In this document: positions 7,742-15,374 of the stretch, one piece after another | How positions within the stretch are numbered: position 1 is the first letter of the stretch | Layout of the letters: each line of letters starts with the position of its first letter | Source of the DNA: Bacteroidota bacterium | GTDB taxonomy: Bacteria > Bacteroidota > Bacteroidia > Bacteroidales > B39-G9 | Reading direction: 5' to 3' | Assembly (NCBI GenBank): GCA_003648455.1 | Contig: QMPG01000031.1 | Coordinates: 1-17,336 of the forward strand | Length of the DNA stretch: 17,336 nt | Position numbers and translations under genes: made by a program | Notes under the pieces: model-generated | Database searches by the model: none | What the model was told of the DNA's origin: nothing | Seen by the model: only the letters and a program-made list of their open reading frames with translations

Positions 7742-8971
7742 GTGAACAGAAAACAAATTAAAATATTACTTAATATTATTTTATTTTCATTTTTAGCTCT
7801 TCATTCTTTTGCACAAACAAAAAATGATTTAGAAAAGCAAAAGAAAATTTATGAGAAAAAAATTAAATATACAAACCAATTATTAAACCAAACAAAAAAA
7901 AGCACAAAGTATTCTTCACACAAACTACTTATTTTACAAAATAAAATATCGAACAGAAATCAGTTAATAAATAATATAGAGCAAGAGATTGCTTTGTTAG
8001 ATACAATTATTTATAACGACCAAAAGAAAATATTGCAGCTTAGAGCTAATTTAAAGCAGCTTAAGCAAGAGTATGCCAAAATGATATATTATGCCTACAA
8101 AAACAGGCGTTATTACGATAAACTAATGTTTATATTCGCCTCAGAGGATTTTAACCAAGCATATAAGCGATTAAAATATTTTCAGCAATATTCACAATAT
8201 AGAAAGCGACAAGCTGATTTAATTGTAAATACAAGATTAGAACTTCTACAAAAATTAGATAGCATTGAAATAATAAAGGCACAAAAATTAGAATTAGTAT
8301 ATGAAAAGAAAAAAGAGAATTATAGTTTAATATCAGAAAAAGAACAGCAGTCGAGCATTTTAAATAATTTAAAGTCAAAAAAATCTAAATTAATAAGACG
8401 TCTTAGAAAACAACAAATAGCTGCAAATAATTTACAAAAACGAATAGAGGCAATTATTGCCGAAGAAGCACGAAAAGCAGCAGCTCATGCCAGAAAAAGT
8501 GGGAAAGGAGATAGCAAAGTTTTTATGTTAACACCTAAAGATAAGTTAGTTTCTAAAGAATTTTTTAAAAACAAACAACATTTGCCATGGCCAACTCAAA
8601 GAGGTATTGTTACATCTTATTTTGGTGAGCACGCACATCCCTTTTTGAAAGGTATTGTTATTAGAAACGATGGTATTGATATTACAACCACTAAAGGTTC
8701 GGTAATAAGATCTATTTTTGATGGGGAAGTATCAAGAGTTTTTTCAATAAAAGGAGCAAATATTACAGTAATTATTCGACACGGCAATTATTTAACAGTT
8801 TATTCAAATCTTAGAGATGTAATTGTTAAAGCAGGAGACAAAGTAAAAGCAAAACAAACAATAGGTGTTGCTTTTACCGATGCTGATAATGATAACAAAA
8901 CGGTTGTAAAATTCCAGATTTGGAAAGAGAACAAAAAGTTAAATCCGATTCTTTGGTTAGCTCACAAATAA
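7742..8971 (+). CDS. EnvC-type murein hydrolase activator (degenerate LytM/M23 domain)
   Basis: 409 residues: signal peptide (1-25, ending HSFAQ), a long coiled coil (about 28-245) and a C-terminal LytM domain (about 281-409). The LytM fold is clear (WPTQRGIVTSYFGEHAHP; GEVSRVFSIKGANITVIIRHG), but the zinc site is not intact. The HxxxD motif reads N309-D-G-I-D313, the YxHL region reads Y354-S-N-L, and the HxH position reads V388-V-K390. This is the EnvC/NlpD pattern, in which the domain activates an amidase rather than cutting peptidoglycan. In E. coli EnvC works with FtsEX to activate AmiA and AmiB at the septum; a similar role here is inference. The start is GTG at 7742: no ATG or TTG lies between it and an in-frame TAA at 7709. 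The stop is 3 bp before the next ATG. Confidence 0.9.
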   Translation: MNRKQIKILLNIILFSFLALHSFAQTKNDLEKQKKIYEKKIKYTNQLLNQTKKSTKYSSHKLLILQNKISNRNQLINNIEQEIALLDTIIYNDQKKILQLRANLKQLKQEYAKMIYYAYKNRRYYDKLMFIFASEDFNQAYKRLKYFQQYSQYRKRQADLIVNTRLELLQKLDSIEIIKAQKLELVYEKKKENYSLISEKEQQSSILNNLKSKKSKLIRRLRKQQIAANNLQKRIEAIIAEEARKAAAHARKSGKGDSKVFMLTPKDKLVSKEFFKNKQHLPWPTQRGIVTSYFGEHAHPFLKGIVIRNDGIDITTTKGSVIRSIFDGEVSRVFSIKGANITVIIRHGNYLTVYSNLRDVIVKAGDKVKAKQTIGVAFTDADNDNKTVVKFQIWKENKKLNPILWLAHK

Positions 8972-8974
8972 CTT

Positions 8975-11900
8975 ATGACTAATACTAGTTCAAATATTTT
9001 ATATAATAAATTAGATTCTTTTATTAAAAAGTATTACAAGAATTTAATTCTGCAAGGTTTATTTCTTACTTTAATAATTTTGCTTAGTATTTTTTTTATA
9101 GCAAGTGTTTCCGAATATTTTATTTATTTTTCAACCATAACCAGAACATTAATTGTATGTGTTTTTATTTTTCTTTTAGTTTACACAATAATTTCTTACC
9201 TACTGTTTCCAATATTAAAGCTTTATAATATAAAAAAGCATATTACTTATAAACAAGCAGTATCAATAATTAATAAGCATTTTCCTGAAATTAAAGATAG
9301 TTTACTAAATAGTTTAGAATTATTGCAAGAAGAAAAAAATAATACGCAGTTTTCTCATCAATTATTAGAGGCAACTATCGAACAACGAATAAAAAAATTA
9401 AAACCATATAATTTTGCTTTTGCAGTAAATGTTAAAAGAAAATTTTTTTATGCTAAAATACTAAGCACAGTTTTAATAACTTTTTTTTTATTTCATATTT
9501 TTTTCCCATCAATAATTAATCAAGGAGCAAAAAGAATTATTAATTATAAAATTCACTACACAAAACCGTTGCCGTTTAATTTTTCTATTTTGAATAAAAA
9601 TTTAAAAGTTCACAAAGGATCTGATTTTATTTTGAAAGTAAAACTGGATGGAAAAGAAATTCCAAAAAATCTTTTTGTTTCTTTTAGAGGAAATGAATAT
9701 TTAATGAAAAAAAACGAAAATAACATTTTTACCCATGAATTTCAAAATGTGAACAACTCAATTAGTTTCAAATTAACTAATGAGGACTTTTCTTCAGAAA
9801 AATTTCAATTAGCGGTATTGCCCATTCCGCTTATTATTGACTTCAATATTTCGCTTTTTTATCCCCCTTACATTGCAATAAAAGAAAAAACCTTAGCTAA
9901 TGTAGGCGAATTTTCTATCCCTGCAGGCACAAAAGTTAAGTTTGAAATTAATTCTGTTAATACAGATTCATTATTTATTTTATTTTCTGATTCGACAAAA
10001 CATTTTGCCCAAAAAAAAGATAATAAATTTTTTTTCACAAAGAGATTTTATAAATCTACTAATTATTCAATTTCATTAAAAAATCAAAATTTACTAAAAA
10101 AAAATATTGTTAATTATTCCATTGATGTAATTCCTGACATGTATCCAAATATTGAGCTTGTTTCATTAGAAGATTCTGTTGATATGAATTTATATTATTT
10201 TAAAGGAATGATTAACGATGATTACGGATTTACAAATTTAAAATTTCAATATAAACTTTCATCAGAACCGGATTCTGTTTTTGATATTCATATTCCCATT
10301 AATAATAATATAAACAATCAGGAGTTTTACTTTGCAACTGATTTCAAGCAACTCTTAAATGAAGCAAACAAAATTAATTATTGTTTTATTATTACGGATA
10401 ATGATAAAATTTCAGGTTTTAAATCAACCAAAAGTAAAATTTTTGAGTTTTCAAAACCAAGTGCTGATAGCTTGCATGCTCTTGAAAACAAAACAAACCA
10501 AGAGATTGAGGAAAACCTGCAAAAAGCAGCTATGTTAGCTCATGAATTAAGCAGAGATATTAAAGAGTTTCAGAAACAAAATATAAATTCAAATCTTACG
10601 TCGTGGGAAAAAAAGAAATTTTTAAAAAATATGACCGACAAACAAAAAGAGCTTGAGAATATTCTCAACAAGATTAATAAAAAGAATATTGATAAAAATA
10701 ATTTTGTTAAATCGTTCGATAAAAAAAATAAAGACATATTAGAAAAACAAAAGAAAATAGATGAGCTGTTAAAAAATCTTTTAAGTGATGAAATTAAAGA
10801 TTTAATGAAACAATTGGAAGAGCTGCAAAAAAAGTTTGATAAAAATAAAGTGAATCAGCTTGCACAAAAAATGAATTTGTCATTTGAAGATTTAGAGAAG
10901 AGACTAGATAAGAATTTAGAGATTTTAAAAAGATACCAAATTGAACAAAAAGTTGATAATACAATAAATGACATTAAAATATTAGCCGAACAGCAACAAA
11001 AATTATCCCAAGAAACAAAACATAAATCAAAGGACAATAAACAATTATTAGAAGAGCAATCTTCACAACAGGAAAAAATTAACGAGATACAAAAAAAATA
11101 TAAAGAAATACAAAAAGAAAATTCGGAACTGGAAAATAAATTTAAGCTTGATAATTTTAACAAACAATTCGATGATATTAAAAAGCAGTTTCAATCAGGT
11201 AAAGAAAAATTGTCAAACAGTCAAAACAGAAAAGCTTCTAAAAGTCAATCAGAAAACTCAAATAAGCTAAACGACCTAGCGCAGTCAATGCAAGAAATGA
11301 TGATGCAAAATATGCAACAACAAGTAAGTGTAGACATTCAACAACTGAGACAAATACTTTATAATTTACTTTCATTTTCCTTTGATCAAGAAGAACTTAT
11401 AAAACAAGTAAAAACAATTAAAACAAATAACCCGAAATATTCTTCAATTTTAAACTCGCAACACAAACTCAAAGATAATTTTGTTATAATAAGCGATTCG
11501 CTTTATGCAATATCAAAACGCACAATGCAATTATCATCGTTAATAGATAAAGATGTTTACAAAATAAATACTAATTTAGAAAAAGTAATTGGTGAGTTAG
11601 AGGAAAGACAAAAGGGAAAAGCGCAAACATCGCAACAGTTTATTATTACGTCTGTTAATAATTTAACTTTATTTCTGTCTGAAGCATTAAAGTCATTAAA
11701 TAAAATGCAGGCAAATAGTGGAAAAACCGGAAATAAATCATGCAAAAAACCCGGACAAGGAATGCCATCAATTTCACAAATGCGGAAAGGACAACAATCC
11801 TTAAAATCGCAACTTCAAAATATGATAAACCAGCTAAAAAGTGGAAAAGGACAGCCCGATCAAAATGCATTAAATAAGCGATTATCGCAAATGCTTGCAC

Positions 11901-12298
11901 AGCAAGAAATTTTTCAACAAATGATAAACGAGTTATCAAACAATGCAACAAGAGAAATGCATAATATCTTGCAGGAAATAAATAAAAATTTGCAAAAAAA
12001 TATTAATGATATAATAAATAGAAATATTAATCGCGAAACAATAAAGCGACAAAATTTAATTATAACAAGACTTTTGAAAGCCGAAAAAGCAGAATATGAA
12101 AGAGAAAAAAATAAAAAAAGAGAGTCGCAACAAATAAAAGATTACAAAATAAGTAACCCCAAAAAATTATTTGAGTATAAAAGAGAAAATGTTAACTTTA
12201 ACGAAATTTTACAGTTTAAAAATTTAAAATTAAATTCTTATTATAATAAAAAGTATAAAAATTATTTAAAAGAATTAAAATTTATTATAAATGATTAA
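8975..12298 (+). CDS. Large membrane-anchored coiled-coil protein (DUF4175-like)
   Basis: 1107 residues. Two hydrophobic helices near the N-terminus (about 24-50 and 57-82) and a third at about 153-172 anchor it in the inner membrane. A beta-rich region follows (about 180-500), then a very long Lys/Gln/Glu/Asn-rich coiled coil (about 505-1060). That coiled coil includes a Met/Gln-rich patch near 770-785 (MQEMMMQNMQQQ) and a Gly/Lys-rich break near 910-930. This layout matches the Bacteroidota proteins annotated as DUF4175 domain-containing; their function is unknown to me. Its position, 3 bp after the EnvC-like gene and overlapping the ATPase gene by 8 bp, argues for co-translation. A periplasm-spanning scaffold is an inference. 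The skewed composition reflects the coiled coil and does not suggest transfer. Confidence 0.72.
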   Translation: MTNTSSNILYNKLDSFIKKYYKNLILQGLFLTLIILLSIFFIASVSEYFIYFSTITRTLIVCVFIFLLVYTIISYLLFPILKLYNIKKHITYKQAVSIINKHFPEIKDSLLNSLELLQEEKNNTQFSHQLLEATIEQRIKKLKPYNFAFAVNVKRKFFYAKILSTVLITFFLFHIFFPSIINQGAKRIINYKIHYTKPLPFNFSILNKNLKVHKGSDFILKVKLDGKEIPKNLFVSFRGNEYLMKKNENNIFTHEFQNVNNSISFKLTNEDFSSEKFQLAVLPIPLIIDFNISLFYPPYIAIKEKTLANVGEFSIPAGTKVKFEINSVNTDSLFILFSDSTKHFAQKKDNKFFFTKRFYKSTNYSISLKNQNLLKKNIVNYSIDVIPDMYPNIELVSLEDSVDMNLYYFKGMINDDYGFTNLKFQYKLSSEPDSVFDIHIPINNNINNQEFYFATDFKQLLNEANKINYCFIITDNDKISGFKSTKSKIFEFSKPSADSLHALENKTNQEIEENLQKAAMLAHELSRDIKEFQKQNINSNLTSWEKKKFLKNMTDKQKELENILNKINKKNIDKNNFVKSFDKKNKDILEKQKKIDELLKNLLSDEIKDLMKQLEELQKKFDKNKVNQLAQKMNLSFEDLEKRLDKNLEILKRYQIEQKVDNTINDIKILAEQQQKLSQETKHKSKDNKQLLEEQSSQQEKINEIQKKYKEIQKENSELENKFKLDNFNKQFDDIKKQFQSGKEKLSNSQNRKASKSQSENSNKLNDLAQSMQEMMMQNMQQQVSVDIQQLRQILYNLLSFSFDQEELIKQVKTIKTNNPKYSSILNSQHKLKDNFVIISDSLYAISKRTMQLSSLIDKDVYKINTNLEKVIGELEERQKGKAQTSQQFIITSVNNLTLFLSEALKSLNKMQANSGKTGNKSCKKPGQGMPSISQMRKGQQSLKSQLQNMINQLKSGKGQPDQNALNKRLSQMLAQQEIFQQMINELSNNATREMHNILQEINKNLQKNINDIINRNINRETIKRQNLIITRLLKAEKAEYEREKNKKRESQQIKDYKISNPKKLFEYKRENVNFNEILQFKNLKLNSYYNKKYKNYLKELKFIIND

Positions 12299-12686
12299 TA
12301 CCATATATATTTCATCTAAAATAGAGAATATTTCTATAATTGAGAGTTTAGTAGATCAATTATCAAGGGAATATTCTTTAGGATCAGTTGTATATGGTAA
12401 TATATTGGTAGCATTATTAGAAGCCGTTACTAATTCAATAATGCATGGTAATAAAATGGATCCTGAGAAGCAAGTCAAAGTAACTTATTCTTTAACAGAT
12501 GAGTTTGTAGAGTTCAGTATATCTGATGAAGGCGAAGGTTTTGACTTTGAAAATATACCTGACCCAACAAGACCACGAAATGTTGAGAAACCAAACGGTA
12601 GAGGAGTTTTTCTAATGTCACACCTTACCGATGAACTTGTTTACAATAAAGAGAAAAGTGAAATTATAATGCGTTTTAAAATTTAG
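12291..12686 (+). CDS. RsbW-like ATP-binding protein (GHKL anti-sigma-type kinase)
   Basis: 131 residues, a single HATPase_c_2 domain with all the nucleotide-binding boxes: N box E44-AVTNSIMHGN with Asn48, G1 box D79-EGEGF, and G2 box G103-RGVFLM. Length and motifs match stand-alone RsbW/SpoIIAB-type serine kinases, which bind ATP and either phosphorylate an anti-sigma antagonist or hold a sigma factor. There is no membrane segment or sensor domain, so it is cytosolic. No sigma factor, STAS-domain antagonist or PP2C phosphatase gene is visible in the window, so its target must be encoded elsewhere or the domain has another job. The ATG at 12291 lies within the last 8 bp of the preceding gene, which implies translational coupling, and ybeY follows after 6 bp. 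Confidence 0.88.
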   Translation: MINTIYISSKIENISIIESLVDQLSREYSLGSVVYGNILVALLEAVTNSIMHGNKMDPEKQVKVTYSLTDEFVEFSISDEGEGFDFENIPDPTRPRNVEKPNGRGVFLMSHLTDELVYNKEKSEIIMRFKI

Positions 12687-12692
12687 TTTGTT

Positions 12693-13103
12693 GTGGTACG
12701 TTTTTATTTTGAGAGCATAAATCGATTTCCGTTAAAAAAATTAGAAATAAAAAATTGGTTAAAAAAAGTCATAATTAATGAGAATTATGAGCCGAGCAAT
12801 ATTAATCTAATTTTTTGTAGTGATAAATATCTTATAGAAATTAATAAAAAATATTTAGCACACGATTATTTTACTGATATTATTACGTTTAATTATTGCG
12901 AAGAAAAGTTAATTGCAGGAGATATTTATATAAGTGTTGATAGAATTAAAGAGAACGCTTCTTTATTTAAAACTAATTTTGAAAATGAGCTTAATAGAGT
13001 TATGGTTCATGGAATTCTGCATTTGTTAAAATATGATGATAAAACGGAAGAGCAGAAAAAAGAAATGACTGCAAAAGAAAATCAATATTTAAAAATCCGT
13101 TAA
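12693..13103 (+). CDS. ybeY: Endoribonuclease YbeY (rRNA maturation)
   Basis: 136 residues, slightly shorter than the E. coli protein. The UPF0054 signature is present as H106-GILH110-LLKYD-D116. The usual H-G-x-L-H-L-x-G-Y-D-H motif has three zinc-binding histidines; here the third is Asp116, and KY replaces GY. I recall a similar Lys/Asp-containing motif in other Bacteroidota YbeY proteins, so this is probably lineage-typical and not a defect. YbeY takes part in 16S rRNA 3'-end processing and ribosome quality control in the cytosol. The start is GTG at 12693, 6 bp after the previous stop codon; the in-frame codon three positions earlier is that TAG, so no upstream start exists. It ends the run of closely packed genes. 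Confidence 0.93.
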   Translation: MVRFYFESINRFPLKKLEIKNWLKKVIINENYEPSNINLIFCSDKYLIEINKKYLAHDYFTDIITFNYCEEKLIAGDIYISVDRIKENASLFKTNFENELNRVMVHGILHLLKYDDKTEEQKKEMTAKENQYLKIR

Positions 13104-13133
13104 TTTTTTTATCTTTTATACTATTCCTTAATC

Positions 13134-13270
13134 CGCTTTATTCATGCAAAAAGAAATGAATCGCATGAATTAGCGATGGATAGTGGGAAGTAAAGCGAGA
13201 AAACCCCGCATTAGAAGAACCCAAATTTGGGCTTATTAAAAACACCAAATTTGTTGGTAATTCTTAAGCG
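13134..13270. other. Structured non-coding segment with multiple inverted repeats
   Basis: Between ybeY and mnmG, a hairpin can form from CGCT-TT-ATTCATGC (13134-13147) and GCATGAAT-T-AGCG (13163-13175), about 12 pairs with a small internal loop. CCCAAATTTGGG (13220-13231) is a perfect palindrome. ACCAA/TTGGT (13244-13258) forms a second stem, and the 9-mer CCAAATTTG occurs in both. AAAGCG (13192-13197) and AAGCG (13266-13270) could each pair instead with CGCTTT at 13134. It could be a structured RNA, a 3'-UTR element or a decayed palindromic repeat. I see no open frame worth calling. Confidence 0.45.
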
Positions 13271-13273
13271 TAG

Positions 13274-13290
13274 AAAAATTAGGAATTTTT
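13274..13290. terminator. Weak AT-only hairpin, possible terminator
   Basis: AAAAATT-AGG-AATTTTT forms a perfect 7-bp stem with a 3-base loop. The stem is entirely A-T, and the downstream sequence (CGGGTT) is not a clean U-tract on the + strand. It lies 170 bp after ybeY and could act as a weak terminator or simply be AT-rich coincidence. Confidence 0.2.
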
Positions 13291-13315
13291 CGGGTTAATT
13301 TTAATAAATTCTTTT

Positions 13316-13340
13316 ATGATTATAAAAATAATATAATCAT
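13316..13340. promoter_or_regulatory. Inverted repeat upstream of mnmG
   Basis: ATGATTATA (13316-13324) and TATAATCAT (13332-13340) form a perfect 9-bp inverted repeat with a 7-base spacer, 36 bp before the mnmG ATG. It lies where a promoter or 5' leader would be, so it may be an operator or leader hairpin. No clear TAnnTTTG box was seen in the 60 bp before mnmG. Confidence 0.3.
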
Positions 13341-13376
13341 TATAAGGAATTATAATTAGCAAAATTCAATAAACAT

Positions 13377-15251
13377 ATGTTACCTTTTTATGATATAATA
13401 GTTGTAGGAGCAGGGCATGCCGGTTCTGAAGCAGCAGCCGCTGCAGCAAATCTTGGCTCAAAAGTTTTATTAATAACTATTGATATGTCGAAAATTGCAC
13501 AAATGTCTTGTAATCCCGCCATGGGAGGAATTGCAAAGGGACAAATTATGCGAGAGATTGATGCTCTTGGAGGATACTCGGCAATTGTTACTGACAAGTC
13601 TATGATACAATTTCGCATGCTTAATCGCTCAAAAGGTCCTGCAATGTGGAGTCCTCGTGCACAATGCGACAGAATGAAATTTTCTGAGGAATGGAGAAAA
13701 GCTCTAGAGGGAATATCAAATTTAGATTTGTTTCAGGATACTGTTTGTGAATTAATTGTTGAAGATAACGAAATAAAAGGTGTTATTACTGAATTAGGAT
13801 TTAAGTTTTATTCCAAAGCTGTTATTTTAACAAACGGAACTTTTCTTAATGGCTTAATGCATGTTGGACAAAAAAAAGTTAAGGGAGGAAGAATTTCTGA
13901 ACCTTCTTCATACGGACTAACAGAGCAATTAAGAAAACTCGGGTTTGTTGCAGGCAGAATGAAAACAGGAACACCCGCAAGAATTGATGGAAGAACAATT
14001 GATTTTTCAAAGATGGAGGAGCAAAAAGGTGACGAAGTACCACAAAATTTTTCTTTTATACACACAGAACCAATTCTTACAAAACAAAGGAGCTGTTTTA
14101 TTACTTATACAAATCAGGATGTTCACGATCAATTAAAAGTTGGCTTCGACGATTCTCCTCTTTTCGACGGAACTATTCAAAGCATAGGACCAAGATACTG
14201 CCCAAGTATAGAAACAAAATTAGTTACTTTTGCAGAAAAAGACAAGCACCAGCTGTTTCTTGAACCCGAAGGAAGGGAAACAATTGAATTTTATATAAAT
14301 GGGTTTTCTTCTTCTTTGCCTTGGGATGTTCAGCTTTCTGCAATACATAAAATAAACGGACTCGAAAATGCTAAAATTTTTCGCCCGGGTTATGCCATAG
14401 AATACGATTATTTTGACCCTACTCAAATAAATCACACACTAGAGACAAAGTTAATTTCAAACCTTTATTTTGCAGGTCAAATTAATGGAACCACAGGATA
14501 CGAAGAAGCAGCTGCACAAGGATTAATGGCCGGAGTTAATGCACACTTGAAAATACAAAACAAAAACGAATTTATTTTAAGTCGCGACGATGCTTATATT
14601 GGTGTTCTTATTGATGATTTGGTTACAAAAGGTGTCGATGAACCATACAGGATGTTTACCTCTCGTGCTGAATATAGAATTTTATTGCGACAAGATAATG
14701 CCGATTTGAGATTAACCGAAAGAGCACATAATTTAGGACTTGTGTCTGAAAAACGCTACAAGAACTATCTGTATAAAAAAGAAAATTTAGAAAAACTAAT
14801 TAATTTTGTAAAAAAACAAAGTGTAAAACCTGAGCAAATAAACAAGAAGCTTGAAGAACTTAAAACATCTCCTATAAAACAATCGGTAAAATTAGTTAAT
14901 TTAATTTTAAGACCACAGGTGAGTATTTTTGATATTTACGAATATGTGCCTGAATTTAAATCGTTGATAGATGCAATTACAAATAACAGACAACACATTT
15001 TAGAGTCTGCAGAAATAGCAATTAAATATTCCGGCTATATACAAAGAGAACAACAAATAGCCAATAAGTTAAAAAGATTAGAAAACGTCAAACTTAATAC
15101 CGAGATTGATTACAATCGCTTTCTTTCAATTTCAACAGAAGCACGTCAAAAGCTAAATAGAATAAAGCCTAAAACTATAGGACAGGCATTGCGCATAAGT
15201 GGAATATCACCATCAGACATAAATGTGCTTTTAGTTGCAATGGGGCGGTAG
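13377..15251 (+). CDS. mnmG: tRNA uridine-5-carboxymethylaminomethyl modification enzyme MnmG
   Basis: 624 residues, the normal full length. The N-terminal FAD-binding motif is G11-A-G13-HAG16-SE. The family block CNPAMGGIAKG (45-55) and the segment GPRYCPSIE carry the two conserved cysteines (Cys45 and Cys275). Other family landmarks are GTFLNGLMHVG, the FAGQINGTTGYEEAAAQGL block, and SRAEYRILLRQDNADLRLT near the start of the C-terminal MnmE- and tRNA-contacting region. With MnmE, MnmG installs the cmnm5 group on wobble uridine 34 of several tRNAs, using FAD, methylenetetrahydrofolate and glycine. It acts in the cytosol. The ATG at 13377 gives the canonical N-terminus. The gene is also called gidA because it often lies near the replication origin, which is relevant to the parS sites that begin on the next base after its stop codon. 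Confidence 0.98.
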   Translation: MLPFYDIIVVGAGHAGSEAAAAAANLGSKVLLITIDMSKIAQMSCNPAMGGIAKGQIMREIDALGGYSAIVTDKSMIQFRMLNRSKGPAMWSPRAQCDRMKFSEEWRKALEGISNLDLFQDTVCELIVEDNEIKGVITELGFKFYSKAVILTNGTFLNGLMHVGQKKVKGGRISEPSSYGLTEQLRKLGFVAGRMKTGTPARIDGRTIDFSKMEEQKGDEVPQNFSFIHTEPILTKQRSCFITYTNQDVHDQLKVGFDDSPLFDGTIQSIGPRYCPSIETKLVTFAEKDKHQLFLEPEGRETIEFYINGFSSSLPWDVQLSAIHKINGLENAKIFRPGYAIEYDYFDPTQINHTLETKLISNLYFAGQINGTTGYEEAAAQGLMAGVNAHLKIQNKNEFILSRDDAYIGVLIDDLVTKGVDEPYRMFTSRAEYRILLRQDNADLRLTERAHNLGLVSEKRYKNYLYKKENLEKLINFVKKQSVKPEQINKKLEELKTSPIKQSVKLVNLILRPQVSIFDIYEYVPEFKSLIDAITNNRQHILESAEIAIKYSGYIQREQQIANKLKRLENVKLNTEIDYNRFLSISTEARQKLNRIKPKTIGQALRISGISPSDINVLLVAMGR

Positions 15252-15267
15252 TGTTCCACGTGGAACA
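15252..15267. other. parS-type centromere site 1
   Basis: TGTTCCACGTGGAACA is a perfect 16-bp palindrome fitting the broadly conserved ParB-binding consensus tGTTnCACGTGnAACa with every fixed position intact. It begins on the first base after the mnmG TAG. ParB loads at such sites as a CTP-dependent clamp and, with ParA, helps segregate the chromosome. No parA or parB gene is in the window, so this is a site prediction from sequence. Confidence 0.85.
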
Positions 15268-15273
15268 ATTTTT
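15252..15273 (+). terminator. Probable intrinsic terminator of mnmG, coincident with parS 1
   Basis: As RNA, the same palindrome folds into TGTTCC/GGAACA, a 6-bp stem with an ACGU tetraloop. It is followed after one A by five T residues (15269-15273). Placed directly at the mnmG stop codon, this has the layout of a short rho-independent terminator. The stem is short, so efficiency is uncertain. Confidence 0.5.
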
Positions 15274-15328
15274 AACAATTCATAATCGACTGACTTACAG
15301 TAAAAAATGTTTTTTGATTTGCATTTTA

Positions 15329-15374
15329 ACTATAACAACATTTTGTTCCACGTGGAACAAAATGTTGTTATAGT
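15329..15374. other. parS-type site 2 inside a perfect 46-bp palindrome
   Basis: A second, identical TGTTCCACGTGGAACA lies at 15344-15359, 92 bp after the first. Here the symmetry continues without a mismatch for 15 more bases on each side (outer arms ACTATAACAACATTT and its complement), making 46 bp in all, centred between 15351 and 15352. The symmetry breaks at 15328/15375. RNA from it could form a 21-bp stem with an ACGU loop followed by GTTTTTGTTTT, so it could also stop transcription from either side. Confidence 0.85.

Noticed and set aside
10855..11951. Minus-strand open frames inside the large coiled-coil gene
   Set aside because: They are shadows of a long, well-supported + strand gene. 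Their Phe/Leu/Ser/Cys-rich composition is what A-rich Lys/Gln/Asn codons give when read backwards.
13388..14435. Minus-strand open frames inside mnmG
   Set aside because: mnmG is certain on the + strand, and none of the reverse translations resembles a protein family.
15289..15301. ACTGACTTACAG resembling ACTGACGTACAG in the 1693-1924 gap
   Set aside because: A 12-mer with one mismatch is expected by chance in 17 kb, and the flanks do not match.
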